DNA of 64,000 nucleotides, taken from Thalassotalea sp. ND16A. GTDB lineage: Bacteria > Pseudomonadota > Gammaproteobacteria > Enterobacterales > Alteromonadaceae. Made by a program: the position numbers and the translations under genes. Positions 1 through 8,677 of this stretch are shown here, in pieces. How positions within the stretch are numbered: position 1 is the stretch's first letter; every line of letters begins with the position of its first letter. Where the stretch lies: positions 113,909 to 177,908 of the forward strand of contig NZ_JQDZ01000009.1 of the NCBI RefSeq assembly GCF_000764205.1, read 5' to 3'. Below the pieces are notes generated by a model, which ran no database searches, was not told where the DNA came from, and saw nothing but the letters and a program-made list of their open reading frames with translations.

Positions 1-2037
1 GTGTTGTTTATCTCACTCGGTATCCGCAGTGCCATCATAGTGGTTATCTCTTTGCCATTGACCGTTTTATTTACCCTGTCAGTGATGAACTATTACGGTT
101 TGCCAATACATCAAATGTCGGTAACCGGTTTAGTGGTTGCTCTAGGTATTATGGTGGATAACGCCATTGTCATGACCGACACAGTACAACAGAAAAAACA
201 ACAAGGAATTAATGGCTTACAAGCTGTATTAGAATCGGTTCGTCATCTTTGGTTACCACTGTTAGGCTCTACCGCGACTACGGTTTTAGCATTCATGCCT
301 ATTGTATTAATGCCGGGTGATGCCGGTGAGTTTGTCGGCGGTATCGCTTTAAGCGTGATCTTTGCCTTGATCGGCTCATACTTAATTTCACACACTATCG
401 TTGCCGGTCTTGCGGGTCGATTTATCAAAGTGAATAGTCAAAAAACGACCTGGTATCACAACGGTTTAAGTTTGCCAAAAGCAGCAACCTGGTTTCAACG
501 TACACTTGATTTCACTTTGAAAAAACCTAAAACGATGATGATCCTGGTATTGATCTTACCGATATTGGGTTTTGTCATGGCGAAACAACTCGATGAACAG
601 TTCTTCCCGGCTTCTGATCGAGATATGTTTCAAATAGAACTATATATGCCGGCACAAACCAGCATCAAAGCAACCAAAGGCATCACCGAGCAGGTATCTG
701 CAACGTTGGCGCAATACGCTGAAATAGAAAAATTGCGCTGGTTTATTGGCAAAAGTGCGCCGTCGTTTTACTACAATATGGTCAGTGCCAAAGATGGTAT
801 GCAAAACTACGCACAAGCGATGATAACCGCAAAGGATTTCTCAGTGGCAAACCGGTTAATTCCCGAGCTGCAAGTGGCACTTGATAAAACCTTTCCGCAA
901 GCACAAATCTTGGTGCGCAAGTTAGAACAAGGGCCTCCGTTTAACGCCCCTATCGAAGTTCGGGTATTTGGCCCTAACCTGGATACCCTGCAGGAGTTAG
1001 GCAATGATATTCGCCGGGTATTCTCACAAACAGAAAACATAGTCCATTCTCGTGCTACTTTACTTCCTGGTACGCCGAAAGTGTGGTTACAGGCAGATGA
1101 AGACACCTTAAACGGTTTAAATTTACACTTGGTTGATGTTGCCAAACAACTCGAATCTGCTTTAGAAGGGGCGGTGCAAGGCTCTATTATTGAAGCGACT
1201 GAGTCGATTAATGTGCGAGTGAAAATTAGCGATAGTGAACGTGAAGACATTAATGCCTTGGCTAATTTTCCCATTGTAAACCCGCACAATGGCAGTTATT
1301 TACCGTTATCGGCGATTAGTCAGGTAAAAGTAAGCCCTAGCCGGGGAGCAATTCCGCATCGAGATGGTATGCGAGTAAACGTTATTGAAGGCTATATTCG
1401 CTCAGGGGTACTACCCTCAACGGTATTAAGCGACATTCAAGCTAGATTAGCCGAGCAACACTTTGTTCTGCCCAGTGGTTATTCCATTGATATTGGTGGT
1501 GAGTCGGGGGCAAGAGATAGAGCGGTGAGTAAATTAATGAGCAGCGTCGGCGTGATCTTAACCATACTCATTACCGTTGTGGTGTTGTCGTTTAATTCGT
1601 TTAGAATTTCCAGCATCATCTTTATTTCGGCATTTATGTCGATTGGCCTTGGTTTGTTAAGCGTATATGTTTTTAATCATCCATTTGGCTTTACCGTAAT
1701 TATTGGTCTGTTGGGGTTAATGGGACTTGCCATTAACTCTGCCATCGTCATTCTCGCCGAATTAAAAGCGGATCCGATGGCGGTAATAGGTGATAAGTCG
1801 GCGATCATTCATGGCGTGTTAAGTTGTACCCGCCACATTAGCTCAACCACTATCACCACCTTAGGCGGCTTCTTGCCGTTAATATTAGCCGGAGGTGGAT
1901 TTTGGCCGCCTTTTGCCATCGCTATTGCCGGTGGTACCGTATTAACGACCCTGCTTTCTTTTTATTTTGTACCGGCGGCGTTTTATTTAATGAGCAAAAA
2001 ACGTAATTTTGAAAAAACCAGCGTCGCATTGAGTTAA
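1..2037 (+). CDS. RND efflux transporter permease, C-terminal part (5' end outside window)
   Basis: This is the C-terminal ~678 residues of an inner-membrane RND drug/proton antiporter; the frame is open to the first base, so the gene starts upstream and about one third (of a usual ~1020 aa) is missing. The visible part begins near TM3. The TM4 motif VDNAIVMTD (residues ~52-60) retains one acidic proton-relay residue. A long periplasmic porter/docking region (~200-505) follows, then hydrophobic helices ~510-665. It would work with a periplasmic adaptor and an outer-membrane channel, presumably encoded upstream. Substrate cannot be told. The first GTG codon is not a real start. Confidence 0.9.
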   Translation: MLFISLGIRSAIIVVISLPLTVLFTLSVMNYYGLPIHQMSVTGLVVALGIMVDNAIVMTDTVQQKKQQGINGLQAVLESVRHLWLPLLGSTATTVLAFMPIVLMPGDAGEFVGGIALSVIFALIGSYLISHTIVAGLAGRFIKVNSQKTTWYHNGLSLPKAATWFQRTLDFTLKKPKTMMILVLILPILGFVMAKQLDEQFFPASDRDMFQIELYMPAQTSIKATKGITEQVSATLAQYAEIEKLRWFIGKSAPSFYYNMVSAKDGMQNYAQAMITAKDFSVANRLIPELQVALDKTFPQAQILVRKLEQGPPFNAPIEVRVFGPNLDTLQELGNDIRRVFSQTENIVHSRATLLPGTPKVWLQADEDTLNGLNLHLVDVAKQLESALEGAVQGSIIEATESINVRVKISDSEREDINALANFPIVNPHNGSYLPLSAISQVKVSPSRGAIPHRDGMRVNVIEGYIRSGVLPSTVLSDIQARLAEQHFVLPSGYSIDIGGESGARDRAVSKLMSSVGVILTILITVVVLSFNSFRISSIIFISAFMSIGLGLLSVYVFNHPFGFTVIIGLLGLMGLAINSAIVILAELKADPMAVIGDKSAIIHGVLSCTRHISSTTITTLGGFLPLILAGGGFWPPFAIAIAGGTVLTTLLSFYFVPAAFYLMSKKRNFEKTSVALS

Positions 2038-2170
2038 AGTATAAACAAACCTTAATGCAGTTAAGTGGCAAAGATTACGCAAAAACTTAGTAATTAACGA
2101 CGATATTTACCGCAAACTGATGACTCTTTAAGCAAACACACAAAAAGTCGCATTTTTTTTGAAAAAACAG

Positions 2171-2199
2171 TTGACGAGGGCAAGGCAGATTTGCATAAT
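2171..2199 (+). promoter_or_regulatory. sigma-70 promoter of the tRNA cluster
   Basis: TTGACG (2171-2176) and CATAAT (2194-2199) are separated by exactly 17 bp and lie about 40 bp before the first tRNA. The discriminator after the -10 is GC-rich (cgccgc), a typical feature of growth-rate/ppGpp-controlled stable RNA promoters. Prediction from sequence only. Confidence 0.75.
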
Positions 2200-2241
2200 A
2201 CGCCGCACTTGCTTGAGGCAACTCAAAACAAGTATTGGTAT

Positions 2242-2318
2242 GGCTACATAGCTCAGTTGGTTAGAGCACATCACTCATAATGATGGGGTCCCAGGTTCGA
2301 GTCCCGGTGTAGCCACCA
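2242..2318 (+). tRNA. tRNA-Met (CAT), copy 1
   Basis: A 77-nt cloverleaf with encoded CCA. The acceptor stem GGCTACA/TGTAGCC closes, anticodon CAT is at 2276-2278, and the T arm contains GGTTCGAGTCC. The first acceptor pair is a normal G-C, so this is elongator rather than initiator Met. It is first in a cluster resembling the E. coli metT-leuW-glnUW-metU operon, which also lies next to ubiF. Identical to the copy at 2751. Confidence 0.97.
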
Positions 2319-2346
2319 TTCATATCAATTAATTTGATATACCTGT

Positions 2347-2431
<85 letters not shown>

Positions 2432-2441
2432 TTTACATTGT

Positions 2442-2516
2442 TGGGATATAGCCAAGCGGTAAGGCAGCGGGTTTTGATCCCGTCATTCCGAGGTTCAAAT
2501 CCTCGTATCCCAGCCA
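2442..2516 (+). tRNA. tRNA-Gln (TTG), copy 1
   Basis: A 75-nt tRNA with encoded CCA; acceptor TGGGATA/TATCCCA and anticodon TTG at 2474-2476 in the loop ttttgat. It is 10 nt after tRNA-Leu in the same transcript. Identical to the copy at 2583. Confidence 0.97.
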
Positions 2517-2582
2517 ACTTTTTTATTTATTTAAATAGATTGGATGTGTATAAAGCAATAATGTAAATAAGAAGTTTAAAGT

Positions 2583-2657
2583 TGGGATATAGCCAAGCGG
2601 TAAGGCAGCGGGTTTTGATCCCGTCATTCCGAGGTTCAAATCCTCGTATCCCAGCCA
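2583..2657 (+). tRNA. tRNA-Gln (TTG), copy 2
   Basis: A 75-nt exact duplicate of the tRNA-Gln at 2442, with encoded CCA and anticodon TTG. The 66-bp spacer between the copies is AT-rich and shows no gene. It is followed by a short hairpin with a T tract (2703-2723), possibly a partial terminator or processing site. Confidence 0.97.
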
Positions 2658-2702
2658 ACTTCTTTTCTTATAAAATTTAATATTCATATTAAATGAAAAA
2701 CG

Positions 2703-2723
2703 AAAGCCTAGCGGCTTTTTTTT
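2703..2723 (+). terminator. short hairpin plus T tract between tRNA-Gln and tRNA-Met
   Basis: AAAGCC and GGCTTT pair around a TAGC loop and run straight into eight or more Ts. It could terminate the first half of the tRNA cluster; the tRNA-Met at 2751 would then need its own promoter or read-through. Confidence 0.5.
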
Positions 2724-2750
2724 TGCTTTTTTAAAAAGTAAAATTTGTAT

Positions 2751-2827
2751 GGCTACATAGCTCAGTTGGTTAGAGCACATCACTCATAATGATGGGGTCC
2801 CAGGTTCGAGTCCCGGTGTAGCCACCA
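2751..2827 (+). tRNA. tRNA-Met (CAT), copy 2
   Basis: A 77-nt sequence identical to the tRNA-Met at 2242, with encoded CCA and anticodon CAT. The Met-Leu pair (2751-2952) looks like a segmental duplication of the Met-Leu pair at 2242-2431. Confidence 0.97.
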
Positions 2828-2867
2828 TTTTCTACCGATATCGAGTTATTTAACTCAATATCAAAAT

Positions 2868-2952
<85 letters not shown>

Positions 2953-2973
2953 TTTGATTTAAAGTAAACTAAA

Positions 2974-3022
2974 AAACTCCAAAGCTAACTTATTTTTTAT
3001 AAGTTAATTTTGGAGTTTTTTT
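2974..3022 (+). terminator. rho-independent terminator of the tRNA cluster
   Basis: AACTCCAAA...AAGTTA and its complement ...TTTTGGAGTT form a long hairpin followed by seven Ts, 20 nt after the last tRNA-Leu. The sequence just after it (TTTATGTCTGAAATT) recurs after the terminator at 3508, so this 3' flank was copied along with the tRNA-Leu. Confidence 0.85.
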
Positions 3023-3059
3023 ATGTCTGAAATTTAATCTCACGTGTACCGAAAAATAA

Positions 3060-3176
3060 CGTCGTCATCCCGTTATGTTTTTGAACGGGATCTCCCTGAG
3101 CGTGCTGTGGTTCTATCGTTTAAAGCCTCTTTATAACCGAAATGAGATCCCATCCAAAAGCATGATGGGAAGACGG
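3060..3176. repeat. MITE-like element with ~34-bp imperfect terminal inverted repeats
   Basis: The left end (3060-3093, cgtcgtcatcccg...gatctc) is an imperfect inverted copy of the right end (3144-3176, gagatcccat...gaagacgg). The ~117-bp element carries no ORF and lies in the 467-bp space between two tRNA-Leu genes. The shape fits a non-autonomous palindromic intergenic repeat. The rest of the space is AT-rich and empty up to the promoter at 3380. Confidence 0.5.
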
Positions 3177-3379
3177 TGTATTTTTTCTAGTTTTGTTTAT
3201 GTATCTAAATATCACCGACGGTCCCATATAAAGAGCTGAATCAAGTGCAAAAAAATAATTAAAACGAAATTAATATGAAAAATTTACATCGGTTGAGCCG
3301 ACATTGCATGGTAGTAATAAGTTTTTTGAGTGTTTTTACAGCAGTCAGTTAAATATTTATTGTTTTTGATAAAAATTGC

Positions 3380-3407
3380 TTGCGCTTTGGCAAGCGTTCT
3401 CTATAAT
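3380..3407 (+). promoter_or_regulatory. promoter of the separate tRNA-Leu
   Basis: TTGCGC (3380-3385) and a perfect TATAAT (3402-3407) are 16 bp apart, with a C-rich discriminator, 12 nt before the mature tRNA-Leu 5' end. This indicates an independent transcription unit. Confidence 0.65.
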
Positions 3408-3419
3408 TCCCCTCGGATT

Positions 3420-3504
<85 letters not shown>

Positions 3505-3507
3505 TTT

Positions 3508-3553
3508 AAACTCCGAAGATGATTTTTTTATAGATTATCTTCGGAGTTTTTTT
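3508..3553 (+). terminator. terminator of tRNA-Leu copy 3
   Basis: AAACTCCGAAGAT and its complement ATCTTCGGAGTTT form a long stem followed by a T tract. It lies between the intact tRNA-Leu and the first altered copy, so the altered copy should see only read-through transcription. Confidence 0.88.
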
Positions 3554-3594
3554 ATGTCTGAAATTAAGCGTAACGTTATTTTGTTATCTAATAA

Positions 3595-3695
3595 GCGGAC
3601 GTGGCACTAATATAGGGAATAGACGCGCTGCCAGATATATTAAAAGCGTTCCAGTATTCTAGGATGTGAGAGTTCAAGTCTCTCCGTCCGCACCA
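3595..3695 (+). pseudogene. tRNA-Leu-like gene with replaced D and anticodon loops, copy 1
   Basis: 101 nt. Acceptor stem GCGGACG/CGTCCGC, variable arm, T arm, discriminator A and CCA are identical to tRNA-Leu. Two 8-nt loop segments are replaced: D-loop GGAATTGG by a 14-nt segment (ACTAATATAGGGAA), and anticodon-loop GATTTAGG by an 18-nt segment (CCAGATATATTAAAAGCG). No normal 7-nt anticodon loop can form, so it cannot decode. It is either a pseudogene or a tRNA-like RNA; since LeuRS does not read the anticodon in E. coli, charging is conceivable but unproven. Confidence 0.75.
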
Positions 3696-3698
3696 TTT

Positions 3699-3744
3699 AA
3701 ACTCCGAAGATGATTTTTTTATAGATTATCTTCGGAGTTTTTTT
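3699..3744 (+). terminator. terminator after altered tRNA-Leu copy 1
   Basis: Exact duplicate of the hairpin-plus-T-tract at 3508, carried in the second 191-bp unit. Confidence 0.85.
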
Positions 3745-3785
3745 ATGTCTGAAATTAAGCGTAACGTTATTTTGTTATCTAATAA

Positions 3786-3886
3786 GCGGACGTGGCACTA
3801 ATATAGGGAATAGACGCGCTGCCAGATATATTAAAAGCGTTCCAGTATTCTAGGATGTGAGAGTTCAAGTCTCTCCGTCCGCACCA
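3786..3886 (+). pseudogene. tRNA-Leu-like gene with replaced D and anticodon loops, copy 2
   Basis: Identical over all 101 nt to the copy at 3595, including both replaced loops and the intact acceptor, variable and T arms. It is followed by a terminator (3890-3936) with slight changes. Confidence 0.75.
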
Positions 3887-3889
3887 TTT

Positions 3890-3936
3890 AAACTCCGAAG
3901 ATAATTTTTTATAGATTATCTTCGGAGTTTTTTTTA
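3890..3936 (+). terminator. terminator after altered tRNA-Leu copy 2
   Basis: The same ACTCCGAAGAT stem with a shortened loop and eight Ts. It marks the degenerate third repeat unit, which has no tRNA-like part. It lies 37 bp from the convergent Sel1 gene. Confidence 0.8.
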
Positions 3937-3972
3937 TGTCTGAACATTATTACCTGTAAGTAACTCTGAAAG

Positions 3973-4926
3973 CTAGTTCCCCCTAAGTGCGCCAGATGCT
4001 AAGTTGTTAACCATGCGGGTGAAATCATCTGCAGACGCTTCAGAGCATGATACGGTTGCTGAACAGGGGCGACGATATAATCCTTTGCGAGCTTGAGCAT
4101 CACGTTTTTCTGCCATAAAGGTTTCAAAAAAGGCAAAATCCGCTTCAAATAACTGCACCAGGGTTAATGGTGTCACCTCAATCACTTCCATTTCATCATC
4201 AGGAAATTCAGTTTTCGCTATGGTAGTGCCTTTATTTTCAGGGCTATTTTCACTGTCAATATTAGCAACTAGAGTGGTGCTTGCTGTTACTTCTTTAACA
4301 TCATCCTTAACCTCTGCCTTAACCTTATCGTTAGTATTGGAAACTAACACCGTCTGTTCATACTCGCGGGCCAGCTCTGCTAACTGAGGAAAATGGTCAG
4401 CGGTTAGCACATTTTGTGACTTGAGATAGTTGGTATAGCTCTTCACTTGTTGGTGAGACGTGACAAAAGCTTTACTCAGCCATTTATCGGCTTCGTCATA
4501 ATCGTGAGGGCCTAATTCATCTTGGCTGAAGATCATCCCCAATAAATAGCTAGCTTCCGGGTGATTTTTTCGGGCGGCTTTTTTTAGGTAACTGACGCCC
4601 TTTTCCAGGTCAACATAATCGGCTTCGGTTAAGTAAAACAAACCGGCTTTGTATGAACCGGCAACACTGAAGTATTTCGATGAACGTTTATACCAGCGCA
4701 ACGCTTGTTCTTTGTCTATCTCGGTTCCATAACCCACATGATAAAAAGTGCCAAGCATTTCCATCGCATCGGCATAACCTTCTCGCGATTTGCGCTTGTA
4801 TTCACTAAACCAATGCTCACACTCATTAGTGGCACACTTTTCAATGGCGGAATTGCTGGCGATTGCCGTAAATGGCAGGTGCGCACAGACCAACATGACT
4901 ATCAGGCTGAGTATAGTTTTCATCAT
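3973..4926 (-). CDS. exported Sel1-repeat protein
   Basis: A 317-aa protein with an N-terminal signal peptide (residues 1 to ~23, hydrophobic core then AIA-S), so periplasmic or secreted. Residues ~52-165 hold about three Sel1-like (TPR-type) repeats with the usual A-x-x-x-L-G/A-x-x-Y patterns; the remainder is acidic and low-complexity (~195-250), then a Cys-containing C-terminal segment. Sel1 proteins act as protein-interaction scaffolds; no partner can be inferred. Start ATG has AGGATAAA upstream. It stands alone between the tRNA array and ubiF. Confidence 0.8.
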   Translation of the reverse strand: MMKTILSLIVMLVCAHLPFTAIASNSAIEKCATNECEHWFSEYKRKSREGYADAMEMLGTFYHVGYGTEIDKEQALRWYKRSSKYFSVAGSYKAGLFYLTEADYVDLEKGVSYLKKAARKNHPEASYLLGMIFSQDELGPHDYDEADKWLSKAFVTSHQQVKSYTNYLKSQNVLTADHFPQLAELAREYEQTVLVSNTNDKVKAEVKDDVKEVTASTTLVANIDSENSPENKGTTIAKTEFPDDEMEVIEVTPLTLVQLFEADFAFFETFMAEKRDAQARKGLYRRPCSATVSCSEASADDFTRMVNNLASGALRGN

Positions 4927-4998
4927 TTTATCCTTAAAATTAGGAACTTAAGCAATAACTGTAGAAAAAAACGACTCAAAAATCAAGTTTGCTATGTC

Positions 4999-6177
4999 TT
5001 AAATTCCACAGGCATATGCCAACGCTTTATTTTTTAATATCGGTGCCCGATGAGCGGCGAAAATGCCAATATTACGCAAAAACCTAACTGGCGTAGATGG
5101 ATTGGCAAAGGTGGTATAAATGGCATCCATGCCTGTCATCATTATCAGGTTATCCATACGTCTGGCTTTCTCATAACGTTTTAACACCTGCTCGCCATGA
5201 TAATTTTCACCCGAGCCTATCGCTTTCGCGATTACCGTTTGTAATGCCGCAACGTCTTTAAAACCAAGGTTAACTCCCTGCCCCGCCAATGGGTTTATGG
5301 TATGGGCCGAATCCCCTACCAACACGACTCTGCCTTTAACATAATCGTTGGCATGGCGGCGGGTTAAGGGAAAGGCACCTTTATTCACCACCTCGACTTT
5401 GCCCAAGCGTTTGGGGAAATGTTGATGAACTTCTTCTTGCAGTTGCCGATTTGATAATTGTGCCAGGCGCTTTATTTCCGCTTTTTGCTGATACCAAACC
5501 AAAGATGCGTTATTACCGGGCATCGGTAAAAACGCCAACGGCCCACCGGCAGCAAATTTTTGCCAGGTGATGTCTTGCTGGCCCACTTCGGTTGTTACAT
5601 TGATCAACATCGCACTTTGTTGATAGTCCCAACCAGTAATTCCGATCCCGGCTAATTGTCTAACCTTCGAATTCGCACCATCGGCGCCAATGAGTATTTT
5701 TGTCGTCAGCGTTTGCGACGATAGTTCAACCAATACCTGGCTTTCATCCTGAGTAAATGAAACCAGTTGCTCGGGGCATAACAAGGTAACGTTAGCGTTA
5801 CTTTGCAGTTGTTGCCACAGTGATAATTGAATTAAGCGGTTTTCAACAATATGGCCGAGGTGAGGCTGACCAATTTCATCGGCATTAAATTCGGCATAGG
5901 CAATATCATCTTCCCAAACCCCTAGGCGCTTATAGGCACAACTGCGCCAATTGGTGATTTGCTGCCAGGCATTTAATTGTGACAGTAATTGTTCTGACGC
6001 TAATGAAATGGCAGAAACCCGTAAATCAAAAACAGCTTGGCTTTGCTGCTCTTCATCGAAAGGCGATGGTGGCTTTACTTCAACCACCGCCACCTTTAAT
6101 CCAAGCTCGGCTAATGATAATGCCGTTGCCGCACCAACCATGCCGCCACCAACAATTAAACAGTCTACTTTTAACAC
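4999..6177 (-). CDS. ubiF: UbiF-type FAD-dependent ubiquinone hydroxylase
   Basis: A 392-aa protein of the UbiH/UbiF/Coq6 family, the flavin monooxygenases that hydroxylate the ubiquinone ring; UbiF acts at C6 of the demethoxy intermediate. An N-terminal Rossmann dinucleotide motif (VGGGMVGA, ~9-16) and the second FAD motif GDSAHTINPLAGQG (~288-301) are intact. Length matches E. coli UbiF (391 aa). Context supports UbiF over UbiH: as in E. coli, it lies between a Met/Leu/Gln tRNA cluster and miaB. It faces away from miaB. Confidence 0.88.
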   Translation of the reverse strand: MLKVDCLIVGGGMVGAATALSLAELGLKVAVVEVKPPSPFDEEQQSQAVFDLRVSAISLASEQLLSQLNAWQQITNWRSCAYKRLGVWEDDIAYAEFNADEIGQPHLGHIVENRLIQLSLWQQLQSNANVTLLCPEQLVSFTQDESQVLVELSSQTLTTKILIGADGANSKVRQLAGIGITGWDYQQSAMLINVTTEVGQQDITWQKFAAGGPLAFLPMPGNNASLVWYQQKAEIKRLAQLSNRQLQEEVHQHFPKRLGKVEVVNKGAFPLTRRHANDYVKGRVVLVGDSAHTINPLAGQGVNLGFKDVAALQTVIAKAIGSGENYHGEQVLKRYEKARRMDNLIMMTGMDAIYTTFANPSTPVRFLRNIGIFAAHRAPILKNKALAYACGI

Positions 6178-6359
6178 GCGTGACTCAACTTTTAAAATTG
6201 CTTATAACAGTGATTTTAACCAAGCTAAACACGAATACCAAGTGAATTACCGCATCAGAGCAATTTTATTTTTTTGAGATGAAGTTCATAAAAACCATCA
6301 TAAAACACGACTAAATCATTGTTTATCAACGAATTAAAACCTTAACTAAGGAGCTGTCG

Positions 6360-6473
6360 ATGAAGCGCATTTTTTCAACGATGAACGACAATTTCAAAGT
6401 TGAATGTAACAAGAATCGTCAATATGGCCGATTTGAAACATATGCTTACAAGGGTTTTGCAACGTTTTTTTAA
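6360..6473 (+). CDS. candidate 37-aa small protein
   Basis: A short ORF inside the 421-bp space between ubiF and the next gene. It starts ATG at 6360 after a full Shine-Dalgarno AAGGAG (6348-6353, 6-nt spacing) and ends TAA at 6471. The predicted peptide is basic and rich in aromatic residues, with no signal peptide or membrane helix and one Cys. I do not recognise it. The strong ribosome site is the main evidence; conservation is unknown. The rest of the space is AT-rich with no other feature. Confidence 0.4.
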   Translation: MKRIFSTMNDNFKVECNKNRQYGRFETYAYKGFATFF

Positions 6474-6598
6474 CATTGTGTATCCTATAAGCATGTACCA
6501 AATAAACCGTACAAAAAAATAATAACCGTAAACAATAAAAACATTAACAAATTTAAAAATTAACTTTAAAAATTAGCGAAAGCTTAAAGGAAAACATT

Positions 6599-6910
6599 AT
6601 GAAAACTTTAGCCGCAACTCTTCTAGGATTAACCGTATTAGCCGCTCCTGCTGCATGTTTAGCAAGTCAGGTAAACGCTGCCGTAACGCCACAACAAATG
6701 CCAGTGTATGAAGTGGTATATGTAGACAGCGTAAACGTAGTTAGCCAACAAACGGAGCATACTTTACAAGCGTTGCACTATCAGAATATGTTAGATGTTC
6801 GCGCTAGTGCGAAAAACAACATCGAATACATAGGTGCGCGCTTGCATTTAAACGCCAGTGAAGTGGCAAAAGTAACGACTATCGCTGAGTTAGCCAACGT
6901 TGCAGAGTAA
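6599..6910 (+). CDS. small exported protein of unknown function
   Basis: A 103-aa protein with a clear Sec signal peptide (positive start MKTLAAT, hydrophobic core, likely cleavage after the ACLAS/VNA region ~22-28). The mature part is ~75 residues, without Cys, with a YEVVYVDSVNV strand-like segment and a helical C-terminus. Ribosome site AAAGGAAAA lies just upstream of ATG 6599, and a strong terminator follows at 6949, so it is monocistronic. The family was not recognised. Confidence 0.7.
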   Translation: MKTLAATLLGLTVLAAPAACLASQVNAAVTPQQMPVYEVVYVDSVNVVSQQTEHTLQALHYQNMLDVRASAKNNIEYIGARLHLNASEVAKVTTIAELANVAE

Positions 6911-6948
6911 TCAATACCTGATTTTAACCACAAGCACAGCCATAAATT

Positions 6949-6980
6949 AAACCGACAATTGTCTCAATTGTCGGTTTTTA
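6949..6980 (+). terminator. rho-independent terminator
   Basis: ACCGACAATTG / CAATTGTCGGT form an 11-bp perfect stem with a TCT loop followed by TTTTTA, ending the small exported-protein transcript before miaB. Confidence 0.88.
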
Positions 6981-7185
6981 TCATTTAAAAACATTAAATT
7001 GCCGCCATATCTGCAATTGATACCAATTTATTACAAATTATTAACGCTATGATAGTGGCGTCAGCTGGGAAGAAAGAGTAAAATACGCCCCCTTTTGGTT
7101 AATAACCGAACAAATTTGATTGCGCGCGAGCTCAATCAGCGGTTGTTAGCGGTACACTACAGATTAATTTTTGGGCAAATAAGCA

Positions 7186-8634
7186 ATGAGTAAAAAGCTT
7201 TACATTAAAACTTGGGGCTGTCAGATGAACGAGTATGACTCGCAGAAGATGGCTGATCTACTAGACTCTACCCATGGACTCACCGAAGTTAAAGAGCCAG
7301 AAGACGCGGATGTGTTGTTATTAAACACCTGCTCTATTCGGGAAAAAGCCCAAGAGAAAGTTTTTCACCAGCTCGGTCGTTGGAAAAACATGAAAAACGA
7401 CAAGCCAGACTTAATCATTGGCGTTGGTGGTTGTGTGGCTTCACAAGAAGGTGATGCCATTCGTCAGCGCGCGCCATTTGTTGATATTGTATTTGGTCCA
7501 CAAACTCTGCACCGTTTACCGGAAATGATTAATCAGGTAAATGGCGAACACACCTCAGTAGTTGATGTCAGCTTCCCGGAAATTGAAAAATTTGATCGCT
7601 TGCCAGAACCAAAAGCTGATGGCCCAACAGCTTTTGTATCGATTATGGAAGGTTGCAGTAAATATTGTACGTTCTGTGTTGTGCCTTACACCCGTGGTGA
7701 AGAAGTATCTCGCCCACTAGATGATGTGTTATATGAAATTGCGCAATTGGCCGAGCAAGGCGTGCGTGAAGTCAATTTATTGGGTCAAAACGTTAATGCT
7801 TACCGTGGCGATATGCACGATGGTAGTATTTGCCGTTTCTCCGACTTATTACGTTTGGTGGCAACGATTGATGGCATTGACCGTATCCGTTATACCACCT
7901 CACATCCGGTAGAATTTACCGATGACATCGTTGAGGTGTACAAAGACATTCCGGAATTGGTAAGTCACCTGCATTTGCCGGTTCAAAGTGGCTCTGATCG
8001 AATTTTAACGATGATGAAGCGTGGCCATACCGCCATCGAATACAAATCAAAAATACGCGCATTGAAAAAAGCGCGCCCAGATCTTTGTATGTCTTCCGAT
8101 TTCATTATCGGCTACCCGGGTGAAACCGCTGACGATTTTGAAGCAACGATGAATTTGATCAAAGCTATCGATTTTGATTTAAGCTTCAGCTTTATTTACA
8201 GTGCCCGTCCAGGCACACCAGCGGCCGATGCTGTAGATGACGTCAGCGAAGACACCAAAAAGCAGCGTTTACATATCCTGCAAGACAGAATTAATACCCA
8301 GGCATTGTCCATTGCTCGCAAAATGTTAGGCACCGAGCAACGCATCTTGGTAGAAGGCCCATCGAAGAAAAATCCGATGGAATTACGCGGTCGTACTGAA
8401 AACAATCGTATCGTTAACTTTGAAGCGCCACATACAGTAATTGGCGGTTTCGTCGACGTTGAAATTACCGATGTTTACAGTAACTCTTTACGGGGTAAAT
8501 TAGTGCGCACTGAAGATGAAATGGGCTTGCGTATTGCTCACTCTCCTGCGGATATTTTAGCGAACCAACATCATCAAATGCCAAAACATGGCACTGATGA
8601 ATTAGGTGTAGCAACGTATACCCCGCAAGCGTAA
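7186..8634 (+). CDS. miaB: tRNA-2-methylthio-N6-dimethylallyladenosine synthase MiaB
   Basis: A 482-aa radical-SAM methylthiotransferase that adds the 2-methylthio group to i6A37 of tRNAs reading UNN codons. The N-terminal UPF0004 domain carries the cluster ligands Cys12, Cys49 and Cys83. The radical-SAM motif CSKYCTFC gives Cys157, Cys161 and Cys164. A C-terminal TRAM domain (~380-445) binds tRNA. Length is about the family norm (E. coli 474). It leads the conserved miaB-ybeZ-ybeY-corC-lnt block and is separated from ybeZ by 43 bp. Confidence 0.97.
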   Translation: MSKKLYIKTWGCQMNEYDSQKMADLLDSTHGLTEVKEPEDADVLLLNTCSIREKAQEKVFHQLGRWKNMKNDKPDLIIGVGGCVASQEGDAIRQRAPFVDIVFGPQTLHRLPEMINQVNGEHTSVVDVSFPEIEKFDRLPEPKADGPTAFVSIMEGCSKYCTFCVVPYTRGEEVSRPLDDVLYEIAQLAEQGVREVNLLGQNVNAYRGDMHDGSICRFSDLLRLVATIDGIDRIRYTTSHPVEFTDDIVEVYKDIPELVSHLHLPVQSGSDRILTMMKRGHTAIEYKSKIRALKKARPDLCMSSDFIIGYPGETADDFEATMNLIKAIDFDLSFSFIYSARPGTPAADAVDDVSEDTKKQRLHILQDRINTQALSIARKMLGTEQRILVEGPSKKNPMELRGRTENNRIVNFEAPHTVIGGFVDVEITDVYSNSLRGKLVRTEDEMGLRIAHSPADILANQHHQMPKHGTDELGVATYTPQA

Positions 8635-8677
8635 AATAAGCTAAAGTAATAGCAGTATTAACAACATAGAGAAGCAC

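Larger units (their letters stand above)
3505..3886 (+). repeat. two identical 191-bp tandem units, each a terminator plus altered tRNA-Leu
   Basis: Units at 3505-3695 and 3696-3886 read identically base for base. Each consists of a rho-independent terminator, a ~45-bp spacer, and a 101-nt altered tRNA-Leu. A third, partial unit (terminator only, with small changes) starts at 3887. Perfect identity implies recent duplication or active homogenisation. Confidence 0.9.
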
